Assembly: GCF_000439085.1 (NCBI RefSeq)
Contig: NZ_AUUA01000001.1
Coordinates: 186,001 to 250,000 of the forward strand
DNA from: Leminorella grimontii ATCC 33999 = DSM 5078
GTDB lineage: Bacteria; Pseudomonadota; Gammaproteobacteria; Enterobacterales; Enterobacteriaceae
Direction of reading: 5' to 3'
Length of the DNA stretch: 64,000 bases
Below are positions 9,443 to 18,904 of this stretch, piece after piece. The first letter of the stretch is position 1; the number at the start of each line of letters is the position of its first letter. The translations under genes were made by a program, and so were the position numbers. The notes under the pieces were generated by a model. The model saw only the letters and a program-made list of their open reading frames with translations, was not told the origin of the DNA and did not search any database.

Positions 9443-10009
9443 ATGGAAGGTAAAAAAGGCGGAAAGCTTGCCTCATGGCACGTGGCTTTGACGGTCGTGG
9501 TCGCGCTGATTGCGTTTGGCAAGCTGGGCGCCAGACTTTATCAGGAACACGTCGTTGAACCCAGGCAAAGGGAAGAGGCCAGGAACAGCGGGATGAATCT
9601 GGTTTATCAAATGATGCAGGCCCGCTATGACTACGTAGATTCGGTGCTTGAGAGGGTCAATAAGAAAGTTTCTGGCGAGGATAAAGCCAAAGAGGGAAGC
9701 TACATTGAGAGCATCGTTCGAAATGGAGAGGACATTGTCCTAACTTCTGTGCAAATGGAGCCCATGGAGCAAGAGGAACTGGAGCACATTAAGGCTGATT
9801 TTGAGAAAGTGAAAAAGAGCACCTTGGAAGAAACGCTGCCTGACGCCTGTAATAAGGAAGGCTTTTTTAGGCGCTTTATTGACGATAAGTTTAATTTAAC
9901 CATGGTGACTAAGGATAATAATAAGAAAGAAATCATGTCCTACACGATCGCTAAAAGCGACTGCGAAAGATTGGAAAGTGAAGCCGTGGCCGTACCGGAA
10001 AAGGGATAA
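9443..10009 (+). CDS. Membrane-anchored protein of unknown function
   Basis: 188 residues, family not recognised. One hydrophobic segment near the N-terminus (about 11-30, ASWHVALTVVVALIAFGKLG) predicts a signal anchor, followed by a charged, Lys/Glu-rich, probably helical region. Two Cys (in PDACNKEG and KSDCERL) lie in the soluble part and could form a disulphide if it is periplasmic. AAAGGA precedes the ATG. It heads a run of same-strand unknown genes with short gaps. Confidence 0.75.
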   Translation: MEGKKGGKLASWHVALTVVVALIAFGKLGARLYQEHVVEPRQREEARNSGMNLVYQMMQARYDYVDSVLERVNKKVSGEDKAKEGSYIESIVRNGEDIVLTSVQMEPMEQEELEHIKADFEKVKKSTLEETLPDACNKEGFFRRFIDDKFNLTMVTKDNNKKEIMSYTIAKSDCERLESEAVAVPEKG

Positions 10010-10071
10010 GCGTCTTTCGATATTATAATATTTCCCAACTTCGCAGCGACTTGTTTTTAAGGAATTCAAAG

Positions 10072-10650
10072 GTGTTCAACGTTCGTATACTGTCCGCATC
10101 CTTCCTTTTTCTTTTTAGTATGCACGTCTGGCCACAGCCACTGTCGATGGATGTGCAGTTGAGCCAGATGTCGAGCCAAGAGCTAAGCGCTTTAGCCCGA
10201 GCGGGAAACGCTGAGGCCCAGTATTATCTTGGTCGAAGCGCTCACATTGCCGGCGATAACGCTGTGGCTAAAATGTGGCTGGAAGCGGCGGCCAAGAAAA
10301 ACAACGTCAGCGCGATGCTTCTGCTAAGCGATAGCGCATATTCCCTAACTTCAAAAGATAAGCACCGCTGGTATGAAAAAATCGCGGAATTGGGCGACGC
10401 GCAGGGCATGCTGTTTAACGCCATGCAGTACGAAGAGGACGGGGACTATCGCCAGGCCTACGTCTGGTATGTTCTTACTAACCGCGTTTTGTCGGAAAAG
10501 CTGACGCTCTGCAAATGGGATGCCCCTGAATGCTACGATCCTACTCATCAGGGGATGATGGAGAAACTGTCCATGCGATTGAATACTGAAGAACGTAAGG
10601 CGGCTCAGGTGGAAGCCGATGTGCTTTACCGAGGCATATTTAATAAGTAA
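10072..10650 (+). CDS. Exported Sel1-repeat-like protein
   Basis: 192 residues from the GTG chosen here, which has AAGGA at a good distance; an upstream in-frame TTG is less likely. The hydrophobic start (about 3-22, ending in VWPQP) looks like a signal peptide. The body resembles Sel1/TPR-like repeats: LARAGNAEAQYYLGRSAHIAGDNAVAKMWLEAAA, then KDKHRWYEKIAELGDAQGMLFNAMQYEEDGDYRQAYVWY. Such repeats usually bind proteins or peptidoglycan. Partner unknown. Confidence 0.75.
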   Translation: MFNVRILSASFLFLFSMHVWPQPLSMDVQLSQMSSQELSALARAGNAEAQYYLGRSAHIAGDNAVAKMWLEAAAKKNNVSAMLLLSDSAYSLTSKDKHRWYEKIAELGDAQGMLFNAMQYEEDGDYRQAYVWYVLTNRVLSEKLTLCKWDAPECYDPTHQGMMEKLSMRLNTEERKAAQVEADVLYRGIFNK

Positions 10651-10672
10651 GTAACGTTAAAGGAAGGCTGAA

Positions 10673-11533
10673 ATGGAAATCAAAAAACACCTTATCCAAC
10701 AGGACGGAACTTCCAATAAATTCTGGCAAATAGAAACCGATGGCTGCACGCAGCTTATCCACTGGGGAAGAGTGGATACCAAAGGGCGAAGCTCAGAAAA
10801 GGAATTTTCCGACTCGCAAAGCTGCAAGAAGGACGCGGAAAAGCTGATTGCCCAAAAGTTGAAGAAGGGCTACGTGGAAGGCTCCGACGCTCAGCCGATA
10901 CCGGAAAAGCGTGAACTGACGGAAGAAGAGCAGGGGGAAGCGCTCTTTTGGGACGCCATCAGCAAGTCCAATAAGTGGAAGAAGGCTCACTGGTCGGAAT
11001 ACGACATCGATGAGCATATTGAGAACCTGACGGCGTTGCTGGCTAAGAAAAGCAAAAAGCAGCTGATTCACTTCGAACGCCAGCTGCAGATTAACCTTCA
11101 CCGGCTTTATACGGCGCAAATTGCCGAACTCAGCATTATTTTAGAAAACAAATTCACCAGAGAAGGCGAGTCGATAACTTTTGACGACTATATCTCCGAA
11201 GACGGATTTATCTATTTCAGATGCTGGCTGCTGCTAAAAGGTAAGGCGTTTTTTGACGAGATTTCGCAGGATATCAACGCGTTCATCAACGGAAAATATT
11301 CTTTTAACATCGGCGACAGCTGGGCGGAAGGGCTGCTTTACGTTGCCGACGATGCCTATTCGGAAAATCACGATAATCAGAACGACTCTGAAATTCGCGA
11401 TGCCGTCTACGCGATGGAAGACGTTATGGACTGCGACTCCATGGAGCGCGTGATGGACAGGGAACCGATGTCGGGTAGTGAGCTGCAAAAGGCCTATCCT
11501 GAGTTGGTCGCTGCGATTGTGGCGATTCGTTAG
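10673..11533 (+). CDS. WGR domain + DUF4240 protein
   Basis: 286 residues. Residues 1-70 form a WGR domain, with the name-giving WGR at 31-33, the fold known from PARPs and bacterial MolR-type proteins as a nucleic-acid or protein-binding module. From about residue 93 a DUF4240-like domain follows, with its FWDAI start, the FRCWLLLKGKAFF motif and AEGLLYVADDAY. The end is strongly acidic. AAAGGAAGG precedes the ATG. Function unknown; DUF4240 proteins often occur next to toxin/immunity-like genes. Confidence 0.82.
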   Translation: MEIKKHLIQQDGTSNKFWQIETDGCTQLIHWGRVDTKGRSSEKEFSDSQSCKKDAEKLIAQKLKKGYVEGSDAQPIPEKRELTEEEQGEALFWDAISKSNKWKKAHWSEYDIDEHIENLTALLAKKSKKQLIHFERQLQINLHRLYTAQIAELSIILENKFTREGESITFDDYISEDGFIYFRCWLLLKGKAFFDEISQDINAFINGKYSFNIGDSWAEGLLYVADDAYSENHDNQNDSEIRDAVYAMEDVMDCDSMERVMDREPMSGSELQKAYPELVAAIVAIR

Positions 11534-11556
11534 TCGATTAGAAAAAGGAACCCTTA

Positions 11557-11886
11557 ATGACCCCGGAAGAATTCGTAAAAGAGTTTTGGTTGCTAAAAGA
11601 GTCAGACGTTAATGGCGCATTGGATTTTAACAACCAGCGGCTTACGTCAAAGCTGGTTAAGGACATGGGGCTGACCGACGTCCAACATCGGCAGTTAAGA
11701 GAAGTATTAGACGCAGTATTAACGGATGCGCTCTATACCGTACTTTTGGGGCTTGATGGCGAAGCAAATATTGGTGAGCGCCAAATGCCGTATCGAATTT
11801 ATGATGAAGATAATAATGAACTCACCGGCAGCGGTGATATTGAAGCCTATGCGTATGAATATTTTCAAGAAAAAGGGCGTAGCTAA
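11557..11886 (+). CDS. Small acidic protein of unknown function
   Basis: 109 residues, predicted soluble and mostly helical at the N-terminal half, with LREVLDAVLTDALYTVLLGLDGEA followed by a beta-like end (YRIYDEDNNEL, IEAYAYEYF). It lies 23 bases after the WGR-DUF4240 gene with AAAAAGGA before the ATG, so probably the same transcript. The compact acidic layout resembles immunity proteins of polymorphic toxins, but no toxin gene is visible nearby, so this is only a suggestion. Confidence 0.72.
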   Translation: MTPEEFVKEFWLLKESDVNGALDFNNQRLTSKLVKDMGLTDVQHRQLREVLDAVLTDALYTVLLGLDGEANIGERQMPYRIYDEDNNELTGSGDIEAYAYEYFQEKGRS

Positions 11887-11904
11887 ACGCGTTGTCGAAA
11901 CTCA

Positions 11905-12375
11905 ATGAAACAAAGACCCTGGAGCAAACTGCAAAAAGAAATCTATCTCCTGATTTCCCCGGACATCAATTTCCAAATCCACTGCGCGGCTTACCCCATG
12001 CGCAGCCAGAGCGGCAGCGCCAATCTGCCGCGCTATTGGATTACGCTGGGAAAAGAAATTATCTGGGACTACCCGAAGGACTTCGTTACAGAGGAAGGAC
12101 TCATTAAAAACTGCGCCGGTGAAGTCACTCAATATTATCCCTATCTGAGCGGCGTTGCCGATATTTCCAATCTTATTCGGGAATATATCGATACGCCGAA
12201 AGAGCAGTTGCTCGATAAGCAATTCATGAATGACAAATGGGGATTAGTGAATATCCTTCGAGCGGCCGATCGCAGAATTGGTGCAAGGCGGTTGGATGAT
12301 TTAAAACGAAAAACGCACAACGTCGCCACGATAAAGGTGATTATGCGGCGACGGGAAAATCAGATAGCGGAGTAA
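11905..12375 (+). CDS. Conserved protein of unknown function (SF0329-like)
   Basis: 156 residues. The start RPWSKLQKEIYLLISPDI and the later PRYWITLGKEIIWDYPKDF resemble, from memory, the SF0329 family of uncharacterised proteins (WSKLKK ... WITLDGKEI). The C-terminal part is basic (RRIGARRLDDLKRK, RRREN). The start has no clear ribosome binding site and lies 18 bases behind the previous stop, which suggests coupled translation. It converges with the lipoprotein gene on the other strand, with only 2 bases between stops. Confidence 0.7.
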   Translation: MKQRPWSKLQKEIYLLISPDINFQIHCAAYPMRSQSGSANLPRYWITLGKEIIWDYPKDFVTEEGLIKNCAGEVTQYYPYLSGVADISNLIREYIDTPKEQLLDKQFMNDKWGLVNILRAADRRIGARRLDDLKRKTHNVATIKVIMRRRENQIAE

Positions 12376-12377
12376 AT

Positions 12378-13235
12378 TTAGTCGCTTAATTCAACGATAG
12401 AGCTCCAAAATACGTTGTGGATATTGCCCATAACTTCGTAATAATGGGCGTTTTCAAGCGACTTGGTTTGGGGATTTTGCCATTTACCACGATATTGCTT
12501 TTCAAACTGCTCCTTCAAATCCTTTTGCTTACTTGCCGACTCTGCATGAATAAACTGATGATAAATTTTTAATGCATCAGCGAGATTCTGCTGGAGTTCC
12601 GGTTCGGAAAAGCGATAGCTCAATTCCGGCTTTTTATAGATGGATTCACGAATTCGGGTGCGGTTGCTATAGTCTTCCGAAGGTGAGAAGTCGGTATTGT
12701 AGTAATGGATAAAGTCGTTGACTCGAAAAAGCTTGGTTTTATAGGTGTCCTTACCGTTGGCATAAACCGTTTCAGGTAGGGATTCCGTCGATCCAAAATT
12801 CCAGTTTTTATTGAAACTGTCGATAAAGAGTTCACTGCCTAAATCGGTAAACGGCCCGGTAAACGCCTCGCCGTTGATATTAAGCACGTGTACGTCGCCG
12901 TTCTCAGTAAAGGGTGTGGCGCCATCGGCCAAGTATTTCTGTATGACGTAAACGTAGCGCGTTCGTGTTGGGTTAATAATTCCCGCTTTTTCCACGTTGC
13001 CGTAGGCGCTCAGCACGCTGAACTTCATGTTTTCCCCGTTAGGTAGCGTGATTTGATGTGGCCCGGCGTCTAGAGTAATGTTTGTCATGCCTCCGGCGGG
13101 GACGGTGATTTCTTTATTATCGATAGACACTGTCAGCGGCCTGTCGGTAGGATTATCAATAGAAAACTCTTTACTGCCGCCAAAACAGCCGACTAAGCTA
13201 ATGCACGCGATTAAGACCAGCGCTCCTTTCAACAT
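12378..13235 (-). CDS. Lipoprotein of unknown function
   Basis: 285 residues with a lipoprotein signal peptide: MLKGALVLIACISLVGC, lipobox LVGC with Cys17. Mature residues after the Cys are FGGS, so sorting to the outer membrane is likely (no Asp at +2). The first 100 residues look like a beta-sandwich (FSIDNPTDRPLTVSIDN). The rest is charged and helical with many Tyr. AAGGA precedes the ATG. No family recognised; on the opposite strand to the preceding unknown genes. Confidence 0.78.
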   Translation of the reverse strand: MLKGALVLIACISLVGCFGGSKEFSIDNPTDRPLTVSIDNKEITVPAGGMTNITLDAGPHQITLPNGENMKFSVLSAYGNVEKAGIINPTRTRYVYVIQKYLADGATPFTENGDVHVLNINGEAFTGPFTDLGSELFIDSFNKNWNFGSTESLPETVYANGKDTYKTKLFRVNDFIHYYNTDFSPSEDYSNRTRIRESIYKKPELSYRFSEPELQQNLADALKIYHQFIHAESASKQKDLKEQFEKQYRGKWQNPQTKSLENAHYYEVMGNIHNVFWSSIVELSD

Positions 13236-13510
13236 AAAACTGTCCTTTTTAATGTCTAATTTATAGTGAATATAACAACGGTATTGGCGAGTTACTGCTG
13301 CGAATTATACCGTGAGGGAAGAAATATACTGGAAACAAGCGATGAATTAGGTGCATGAAATGCTTAGCGGTGAATCGAGATTTAATCGAATAGGCCGTTT
13401 AATTTACGAGCAAATAGGGATGATTAAAATGAAAATAGCCATAATGCTGCCAGAATAGGCAGCTAAGTCCGATATGGTTTGTTTATTTTTACGGGTGATA
13501 GCGTATAGCG

Positions 13511-13720
13511 CTAGCTCAGCCTGTACGGCTGCTCAACAATATACCCGTGCAGCTGTTCGTGCGTCACGCGCTGGGCGTCGAGGCGCTTTTTCAACTCGTT
13601 GCCCATAATTCGAAGCGTCATGCGGTTGACTTCCGACTTTTGCTTCTCAGCTTTGCGCAGGTGATAGTCGAGCTCGTAGTCCTCAGAAAAATTAACGAAT
13701 TCACGCTCGTTAAGTCCCAT
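13511..13720 (-). CDS. Small charged protein of unknown function
   Basis: 69 residues, strongly charged and probably helical: DYHLRKAEKQKSEVNRMTLR, then a Leu/Lys/Arg-rich end. A very good GGAGGG ribosome binding site 8 bases before the ATG supports translation. It is divergent from the exported protein gene at 13961. No family recognised. The 275 bases between it and the lipoprotein gene show nothing I can support. Confidence 0.6.
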   Translation of the reverse strand: MGLNEREFVNFSEDYELDYHLRKAEKQKSEVNRMTLRIMGNELKKRLDAQRVTHEQLHGYIVEQPYRLS

Positions 13721-13960
13721 CGTTGACCCTCCATTAAAAAGCGGTGAATTATGTATAGCCGCTATGCCTTAATATTGCCAATGAAATGAATCAATAATGG
13801 CGTACGCAGTTCACACTTTGCGCATATTCTTCAATGACGTATAGATACATTACCGCGCAGATCGCAACGCAGCGGGTGAAAACAAAAATTAGCCAAGCGC
13901 AGAGCGCTGACCTGTGTGAAAATAGCGCCCGTTGTTGATACCTACGCTTGGACCCCTGAG

Positions 13961-14374
13961 ATGAAAAAGGAACTGTTATACCTTCTGGCGCCGCTGCTGC
14001 TTTCCCTGTCCTTATCCGTACATGCCGCAGCGAAGCCTCAGTGTGAGGATTTGTCCTTCCCGGAAGGCGAAGGGTATGACTTTGGCACGCGCTGCTTTTG
14101 GCCTGGATCAACGCTTAGAGCGGTATGGCGAGATTTTTACCAGCGGCAGCAGAGCCAATACTTTGGCAAGACGCTGCGCCAAAATCTTGTTCCCGGTAAA
14201 AACGTTACGGATAAACTCCCCGATGATGAAAACGGCTATCCGACGAACCAGTATAAGTGGGCCGGCAAAAAGCATCTGGAGCTGACGCTCTTTTTCGGCG
14301 GCGGCGTAACGACCATTACGCTGGACGAAGGAGAGAAGGGTACGACGATTATTGAACACTATTCGCCGGATTAA
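13961..14374 (+). CDS. Small exported protein of unknown function
   Basis: 137 residues with a clear signal peptide (MKKELLYLLAPLLLSLSLSV, cleavage after VHAAA near residue 24). The ATG at 13961 is chosen because it begins the signal sequence; the frame is open further upstream to a GTG at 13916. The mature part has two Cys (PQCEDL, TRCFW) that could pair in the periplasm and ends in a beta-rich stretch (LTLFFGGGVTTITLDEG). Family not recognised. Confidence 0.65.
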   Translation: MKKELLYLLAPLLLSLSLSVHAAAKPQCEDLSFPEGEGYDFGTRCFWPGSTLRAVWRDFYQRQQSQYFGKTLRQNLVPGKNVTDKLPDDENGYPTNQYKWAGKKHLELTLFFGGGVTTITLDEGEKGTTIIEHYSPD

Positions 14375-14491
14375 AGGCTCTGGTTGTGTCCTTCAGCCCA
14401 TTTGTTGTAGGCTGTACAATTGCGCATTAAATAAAAGAACAGACAGACAAATATACATAGACAAACACACCGGATGGTAAGAAGGACAACC

Positions 14492-15559
14492 ATGAACTAT
14501 CAGAACGACGATATAAGAATTAAAGAAATTAATGAGCTATTGCCTCCGGTCGCATTGCTGGAAAAATACCCCGCAACGGAAAAAGCGGCGGTGACGGTGG
14601 CAAGCGCCCGCGAAGCGATCCACAACATTTTAGCCGGCGACGACGATCGCCTGCTGGTGATTATCGGCCCCTGCTCCATTCACGACATTGACGCCGCGCT
14701 AGAGTATGCCGGTCGTTTGAGCGCGCTGCGCAAGAGCCTGAGCAAAGATCTGGAAATCGTTATGCGCGTCTATTTTGAGAAGCCGCGCACCACCGTAGGT
14801 TGGAAGGGGTTAATCAACGACCCTTACCTGAATCACAGCTACCAGATTAACGACGGTCTGCGCATCGCCCGTAAGCTGCTGCTGGACATCAACGACGGCG
14901 GCATGCCGACGGCGGGCGAGTTTCTGGATATGATCACGCCTCAGTACATGGCGGACCTGATGAGCTGGGGCGCCATCGGCGCACGCACCACCGAGTCTCA
15001 GGTTCACCGCGAGCTGGCATCGGGCCTTTCCTGCCCGGTCGGATTTAAGAACGGCACCGACGGTACGATTAAAATCGCCATCGACGCCATCAACGCCGCC
15101 AGCGCGCCGCACTGTTTCCTGTCCGTGACCAAGTACGGCCACTCCGCCATTGTGAATACGCGCGGTAACCACGACTGCCATATCATTCTGCGCGGCGGCA
15201 AGCAGCCGAACTATAGCGCGGAAGACGTGGCGCTCGTTAAAGAGACGCTGAATAAGGCCAAGCTGCCGCAGAACGTGATGATTGACTTCAGCCACGCTAA
15301 CAGCAGCAAGCAGTATAAAAAGCAGATGGAAGTATGCGAAAACGTCTGTCAGCAAATCGCCGGCGGCGATACGGCAATCACCGGCGTGATGGTGGAAAGC
15401 CATCTGGTTGAAGGCGCGCAAAATCTTGAAGGCGGCTGCCCGCTGATCTACGGCCAAAGCGTGACCGATGCCTGCATCGGCTGGGAGGATACCGAGCTGC
15501 TGCTGCAAAATCTTGCCTACGCGGTGCGTGCGCGCCGCGATCGTCACGAAGAAGAGTAA
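14492..15559 (+). CDS. aroG: 3-deoxy-7-phosphoheptulonate synthase, Phe-sensitive (DAHP synthase AroG)
   Basis: First enzyme of the shikimate pathway: condenses phosphoenolpyruvate with erythrose 4-phosphate. 355 residues. MNYQNDDIRIKEINELLPP matches the E. coli start, so the ATG at 14492 is used rather than the one at 14474. Class I motifs are IGPCSIHD, KPRTTVGWKGL, GARTTESQVHRE and the metal-site MIDFSHANS. I looked for a TyrR box (TGTAAA-N6-TTTACA) in the 117-base upstream gap and did not find a convincing one. Confidence 0.97.
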   Translation: MNYQNDDIRIKEINELLPPVALLEKYPATEKAAVTVASAREAIHNILAGDDDRLLVIIGPCSIHDIDAALEYAGRLSALRKSLSKDLEIVMRVYFEKPRTTVGWKGLINDPYLNHSYQINDGLRIARKLLLDINDGGMPTAGEFLDMITPQYMADLMSWGAIGARTTESQVHRELASGLSCPVGFKNGTDGTIKIAIDAINAASAPHCFLSVTKYGHSAIVNTRGNHDCHIILRGGKQPNYSAEDVALVKETLNKAKLPQNVMIDFSHANSSKQYKKQMEVCENVCQQIAGGDTAITGVMVESHLVEGAQNLEGGCPLIYGQSVTDACIGWEDTELLLQNLAYAVRARRDRHEEE

Positions 15560-15579
15560 GCTAACGCGAGATAGAAATG

Positions 15580-15611
15580 CGGGAGAGGGAAGCCTCTCCC
15601 GTTCTGCTTTT
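15580..15611 (+). terminator. aroG terminator, possibly bidirectional with gpmA
   Basis: Perfect 9-bp stem CGGGAGAGG / CCTCTCCCG with a 4-base loop and an interrupted T-run (GTTCTGCTTTT). It lies between the convergent aroG and gpmA stops. Confidence 0.75.
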
Positions 15612-15620
15612 AGGGCCTGT

Positions 15621-16373
15621 TTACTTAGCCTTACCTTGATTAGCCACCGCCGCCGCCTTGGCAGCGATCTCGGCGGCGTCGCCCAGATAGTAATGCTTAA
15701 TCGGATTCATCTTTTCATCAAACTCATACACCAGCGGCACCCCGGTGGGGATGTTGAGCTCCAGAATTTCCTCTTCGCCCATATTGTCCAAAAATTTGAC
15801 CAGCGCCCGCAGCGAGTTGCCGTGGGCGGCGATAATAACGCGTTCACCGCTGGCTACGCGCGGTTTGATGACGTCATTCCAGTAGGGGATGACGCGCTCA
15901 ATGGTGGTGGCCAGGCTTTCGGTCACCGGCAGCTCAGAGGGCGTAAGGCTCGCGTAGCGACGATCGTGGCCGGGATAGCGTTCGTCTTCTTTGGTCAGTT
16001 CAGGCGGCGTAACGGCGAACCCGCGACGCCAGAGCTTAACCTGCTCATCGCCGTACTTCTGCGCGGTTTCCGCTTTATTCAGCCCTTGCAGCGCGCCGTA
16101 GTGGCGCTCGTTGAGCTTCCAGGACTTTTCTACCGGCAGCCACTGGGCGTCCATCTTGTCCAGAATGCCCCAAAGGGTATGAATGGCGCGTTTCAGGACC
16201 GAAGTATAGGCAAAATCAAAGACGAATCCTTCCTCCTTCAGCAGTTCGCCCGCCTGAGCCGCTTCGGCGCGCCCTTTGTCGGACAGGTCGACGTCGGTCC
16301 AGCCGGTGAAACGGTTTTCTTTGTTCCACTCGCTTTCACCATGCCTGACGAGAACCAGTTTTTTAACGGCCAT
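15621..16373 (-). CDS. gpmA: 2,3-bisphosphoglycerate-dependent phosphoglycerate mutase
   Basis: Glycolytic enzyme interconverting 3- and 2-phosphoglycerate by a phosphohistidine mechanism. 250 residues with the catalytic [10 protein letters not shown] (His11) and the second active-site block [15 protein letters not shown], and [16 protein letters not shown] precedes the ATG. A perfect Fur-type palindrome lies 28 bases upstream, in line with iron-dependent control known for E. coli gpmA. Confidence 0.98.
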   Translation of the reverse strand: MAVKKLVLVRHGESEWNKENRFTGWTDVDLSDKGRAEAAQAGELLKEEGFVFDFAYTSVLKRAIHTLWGILDKMDAQWLPVEKSWKLNERHYGALQGLNKAETAQKYGDEQVKLWRRGFAVTPPELTKEDERYPGHDRRYASLTPSELPVTESLATTIERVIPYWNDVIKPRVASGERVIIAAHGNSLRALVKFLDNMGEEEILELNIPTGVPLVYEFDEKMNPIKHYYLGDAAEIAAKAAAVANQGKAK

Positions 16374-16400
16374 GATATGCTCCTTACTGCTAGGTTCTAT

Positions 16401-16415
16401 TGATAATAATTATCA
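16401..16415. promoter_or_regulatory. Fur box upstream of gpmA
   Basis: TGATAATAATTATCA is a perfect 7-1-7 Fur palindrome and continues into CATTA. It is 28 bases before the gpmA ATG, where Fur would cover the promoter. Confidence 0.85.
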
Positions 16416-16495
16416 TTATACTCTTGTTGTGGTAAATGCAAACTGACAGATTAAGAATAGTCGAATTCATTGACGGCGGCGGGAGAGAGGAAGCG

Positions 16496-16517
16496 GCCCG
16501 GCTCGCTTGAACCGGGC
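16496..16517 (-). terminator. Hairpin after galM
   Basis: GCCCGG / CCGGGC stem with a 10-base loop directly behind the galM stop (minus strand). The T-run is weak, so terminator activity is uncertain. Confidence 0.45.
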
Positions 16518-16526
16518 TAAGATGCG

Positions 16527-17573
16527 TTAATTTATAAGGCTGAATTGGTAAACCGTTGTTGAACGGTAGTCTTCTCCCGGCTTAAGCCAGCAGTCGGGCT
16601 GCGGCCATTCGGGATGGTTGGGGCTGTCGGGCAGAAACTCGCTTTCCAATGCCAGCCCGGCGAAGCTGCCGTACTCGCCGCCGTCGCGCGAGGGGGTTCT
16701 GGCGAGGAAGTTGCCGCTGTAAAACTGGAGCGCCGGCTTGGTGGTGTAGACGCTCATCACCACGCGTTCGTCGGACGACCACAGCCTTGCGGCGGGGATT
16801 TTTCCTTCGCGGCAGCGCTCCGACAGCAGATAGGCGTGATCGTAGCCGCTGACCTTACGCTGGCAGTCATCCGCTAAAAAGTCCTGCGCGATGCGCTTGG
16901 GCTGGCGGAAGTCCATCCCTCCTACGGTAACCGGCGTCAGGCCCGCGTCGGGAATGCCTTCTTTATCTACCGGCAGGAAATAGTCGGCGTCAATTTGCAG
17001 CCTGTGCGTTCGGCAGTCGGCGCTCTTACCGTCCAGATTGAAATAGGCGTGATTGGTGAAGTTCACCGGGCAGAGGCTGTCGACGGTGGCGAAATAGCTG
17101 ATTTCAACGCGGCCGTCGTCAGTCAGGGTGTAGGTGACCTCTACGCGGAGGTTGCCTGGAAAGCCGTTGTCGCCGTCCGGCGAGTCGAGGCTGAACGTTG
17201 CGCTGTTTTCATCATGACGAACGACGCTCCACCGCCGCCTGTCGGGCCCGTTAGCGCCGCCGTGCAGCTGGTGTTCTCCCTGATTGGGAACCAGCGCGAA
17301 GCTTTGCTCACCGCGCGTAATGCGCGAGAAGGCGATTCGGTTCGCATAGCGCCCAACCGTGGCGCCAAGATAGGCGGTCTGGCGCAGATAGCCTTCCGGG
17401 GATGAGCAGCCCAGCAGCACTTCCCGCATTTCTTCTGCGCCCATAGGCAGCTCGCAGGATAACCAGGTCGCACCCCAGTCCATCAGCGCGACCCGCATTC
17501 CCTGGCGGTTTGCCAGGTGAATAATCGTGAAAGGCGCGCCGTCCGGGGCGAGCGAGGGAGAGGCGGTTAACAT
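16527..17573 (-). CDS. galM: Galactose-1-epimerase (mutarotase)
   Basis: Interconverts alpha- and beta-galactose ahead of galactokinase. About 348 residues from the ATG chosen here, which has AGGAG 7 bases before it and gives [12 protein letters not shown], close to E. coli MLNETPALAPDG. Motifs: [23 protein letters not shown] and [22 protein letters not shown], with the catalytic His and Glu. The start overlaps the galK end by 7 bases. Confidence 0.95.
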   Translation of the reverse strand: MLTASPSLAPDGAPFTIIHLANRQGMRVALMDWGATWLSCELPMGAEEMREVLLGCSSPEGYLRQTAYLGATVGRYANRIAFSRITRGEQSFALVPNQGEHQLHGGANGPDRRRWSVVRHDENSATFSLDSPDGDNGFPGNLRVEVTYTLTDDGRVEISYFATVDSLCPVNFTNHAYFNLDGKSADCRTHRLQIDADYFLPVDKEGIPDAGLTPVTVGGMDFRQPKRIAQDFLADDCQRKVSGYDHAYLLSERCREGKIPAARLWSSDERVVMSVYTTKPALQFYSGNFLARTPSRDGGEYGSFAGLALESEFLPDSPNHPEWPQPDCWLKPGEDYRSTTVYQFSLIN

Positions 17574-18733
17574 AGGCTGGCTCCTGCTGAGGCTTTGCAT
17601 AAGTAAATGGTTTCCGTCATGCCGGTACGAGAGTGGTACTGTTCGCTAACGGCGCGCCTGACGGCGTCGACGTTGGATTCAGGGAGCAGCGCGACGACGC
17701 AGCCGCCGAAGCCGCCGCCGGTCATGCGTACGCCGCCGGCTTCTCCGATAACGTCTTTGACGATCTCGACCAGAGTGTCGATAGCAGGGATGGTGATTTC
17801 AAAGTCATCGCGCATGGAGGCATGCGACAGCGCCATCAGCTGGCCCATAGTGACCCAGTCACTTTTTGTTAACGCATCGGCTGCCGCCAGCGTTCGGGCA
17901 TTTTCGGTAATGACGTGGCGGGCGCGGCGAAACACGACCGGGTCCAGCTGGCTTTGCGCCGAAATCAACTGCTCCAGCGTCACGTCGCGCAGGGCCTTCA
18001 CGCCAAAGAAACGCGCTGCGGTTTCACACTGCTCCCGCCGGACGTTATATTCGCTGCCGACCAGCCCACGCTTGACGTTAGAATTGATAATCATCACCGC
18101 CATTTCCGCAGGCATAGGCACCGCACGGGTTTGCAGGCTGCGACAGTCAATCAGCAGCGCGTGACCTTTTTCTCCAAGAGCGGAAATAAGCTGGTCCATA
18201 ATGCCGCACTGGCAGCCGACGAACTGGTTTTCCGCCTGCTGGCCGTTGAGCGCCAGCGCGGTGCCGTCGAGCGGCAACTGATAGAGCGACTGAAAGGCCT
18301 TGCCGACGGCGACCTCCAGCGATGCCGACGAACTCAGGCCCGCGCCCTGAGGCACGTTGCCGCTGATAACCAGATCGGCGCCGTTGAATCCCGGCGAGCG
18401 CTGTTGAAGGTAGAGCACGACGCCGCGTACATAGCTGGTCCATATAAAGTTGGCCCGCATAGACTCGGCATGGGGTTCAATGGGTTGCGTCAGGGAAAAG
18501 CTGTCCTGCTGATTCTGATAGTCGGCGGCAATAACGCGTACGATGTGGTCGTCACGGGGCGAGGCGCAGATAACGGTCTGGTAGTCGATGGCGCAGGGCA
18601 AAACGAAGCCGTCGTTATAATCGGTATGTTCGCCGATAAGGTTGACTCTACCCGGCGCCTGAACGCTCAGGGCAGGGGAAAAGCCAAAGGTATTCTGAAA
18701 CAGGGACCGGGTGCGGGCAACGAGCGCGTTCAT
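17567..18733 (-). CDS. galK: Galactokinase
   Basis: GHMP-family kinase making galactose 1-phosphate. 388 residues from the ATG used here (AGGAG 6 bases upstream; an in-frame ATG 18 bases further up is less likely). Signatures: [36 protein letters not shown] (ATP loop) and MTGGGFGGC. Followed with overlap by galM. Unlike in E. coli it is separated from galT by ytfE, so it must rely on read-through or its own promoter in the 171-base gap (an extended -10, TGCTACACT, can be seen). Confidence 0.96.
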   Translation of the reverse strand: MNALVARTRSLFQNTFGFSPALSVQAPGRVNLIGEHTDYNDGFVLPCAIDYQTVICASPRDDHIVRVIAADYQNQQDSFSLTQPIEPHAESMRANFIWTSYVRGVVLYLQQRSPGFNGADLVISGNVPQGAGLSSSASLEVAVGKAFQSLYQLPLDGTALALNGQQAENQFVGCQCGIMDQLISALGEKGHALLIDCRSLQTRAVPMPAEMAVMIINSNVKRGLVGSEYNVRREQCETAARFFGVKALRDVTLEQLISAQSQLDPVVFRRARHVITENARTLAAADALTKSDWVTMGQLMALSHASMRDDFEITIPAIDTLVEIVKDVIGEAGGVRMTGGGFGGCVVALLPESNVDAVRRAVSEQYHSRTGMTETIYLCKASAGASLC

Positions 18734-18857
18734 GACAAACTCCTGATTCACTGTAGTTTATCTAGTGTAGCATCAGAAATTTCTCAGTTCTTTGTGCTAA
18801 TTAACGGAATAGCAGGTTGGGTATTGCTGAAGTTATTTTGAGGCGGTGCCCTTTTAG

Positions 18858-18880
18858 CCAAAACGGGCCTCTATGGCCCG
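18858..18880 (-). terminator. Probable terminator of ytfE
   Basis: CGGGCC / GGCCCG stem with a 5-base loop and TTTT on the minus strand, directly behind the ytfE stop. If active, it isolates ytfE and galET transcripts from galKM. Confidence 0.6.
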
Positions 18881-18904
18881 CTTTGATATATGGCCGTTGG
18901 CAGG

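Noticed and set aside
14375-14491. TyrR box upstream of aroG
   Set aside because: TTGTAGGCTGTACAA is a short palindrome, but its spacing does not fit TGTAAA-N6-TTTACA.
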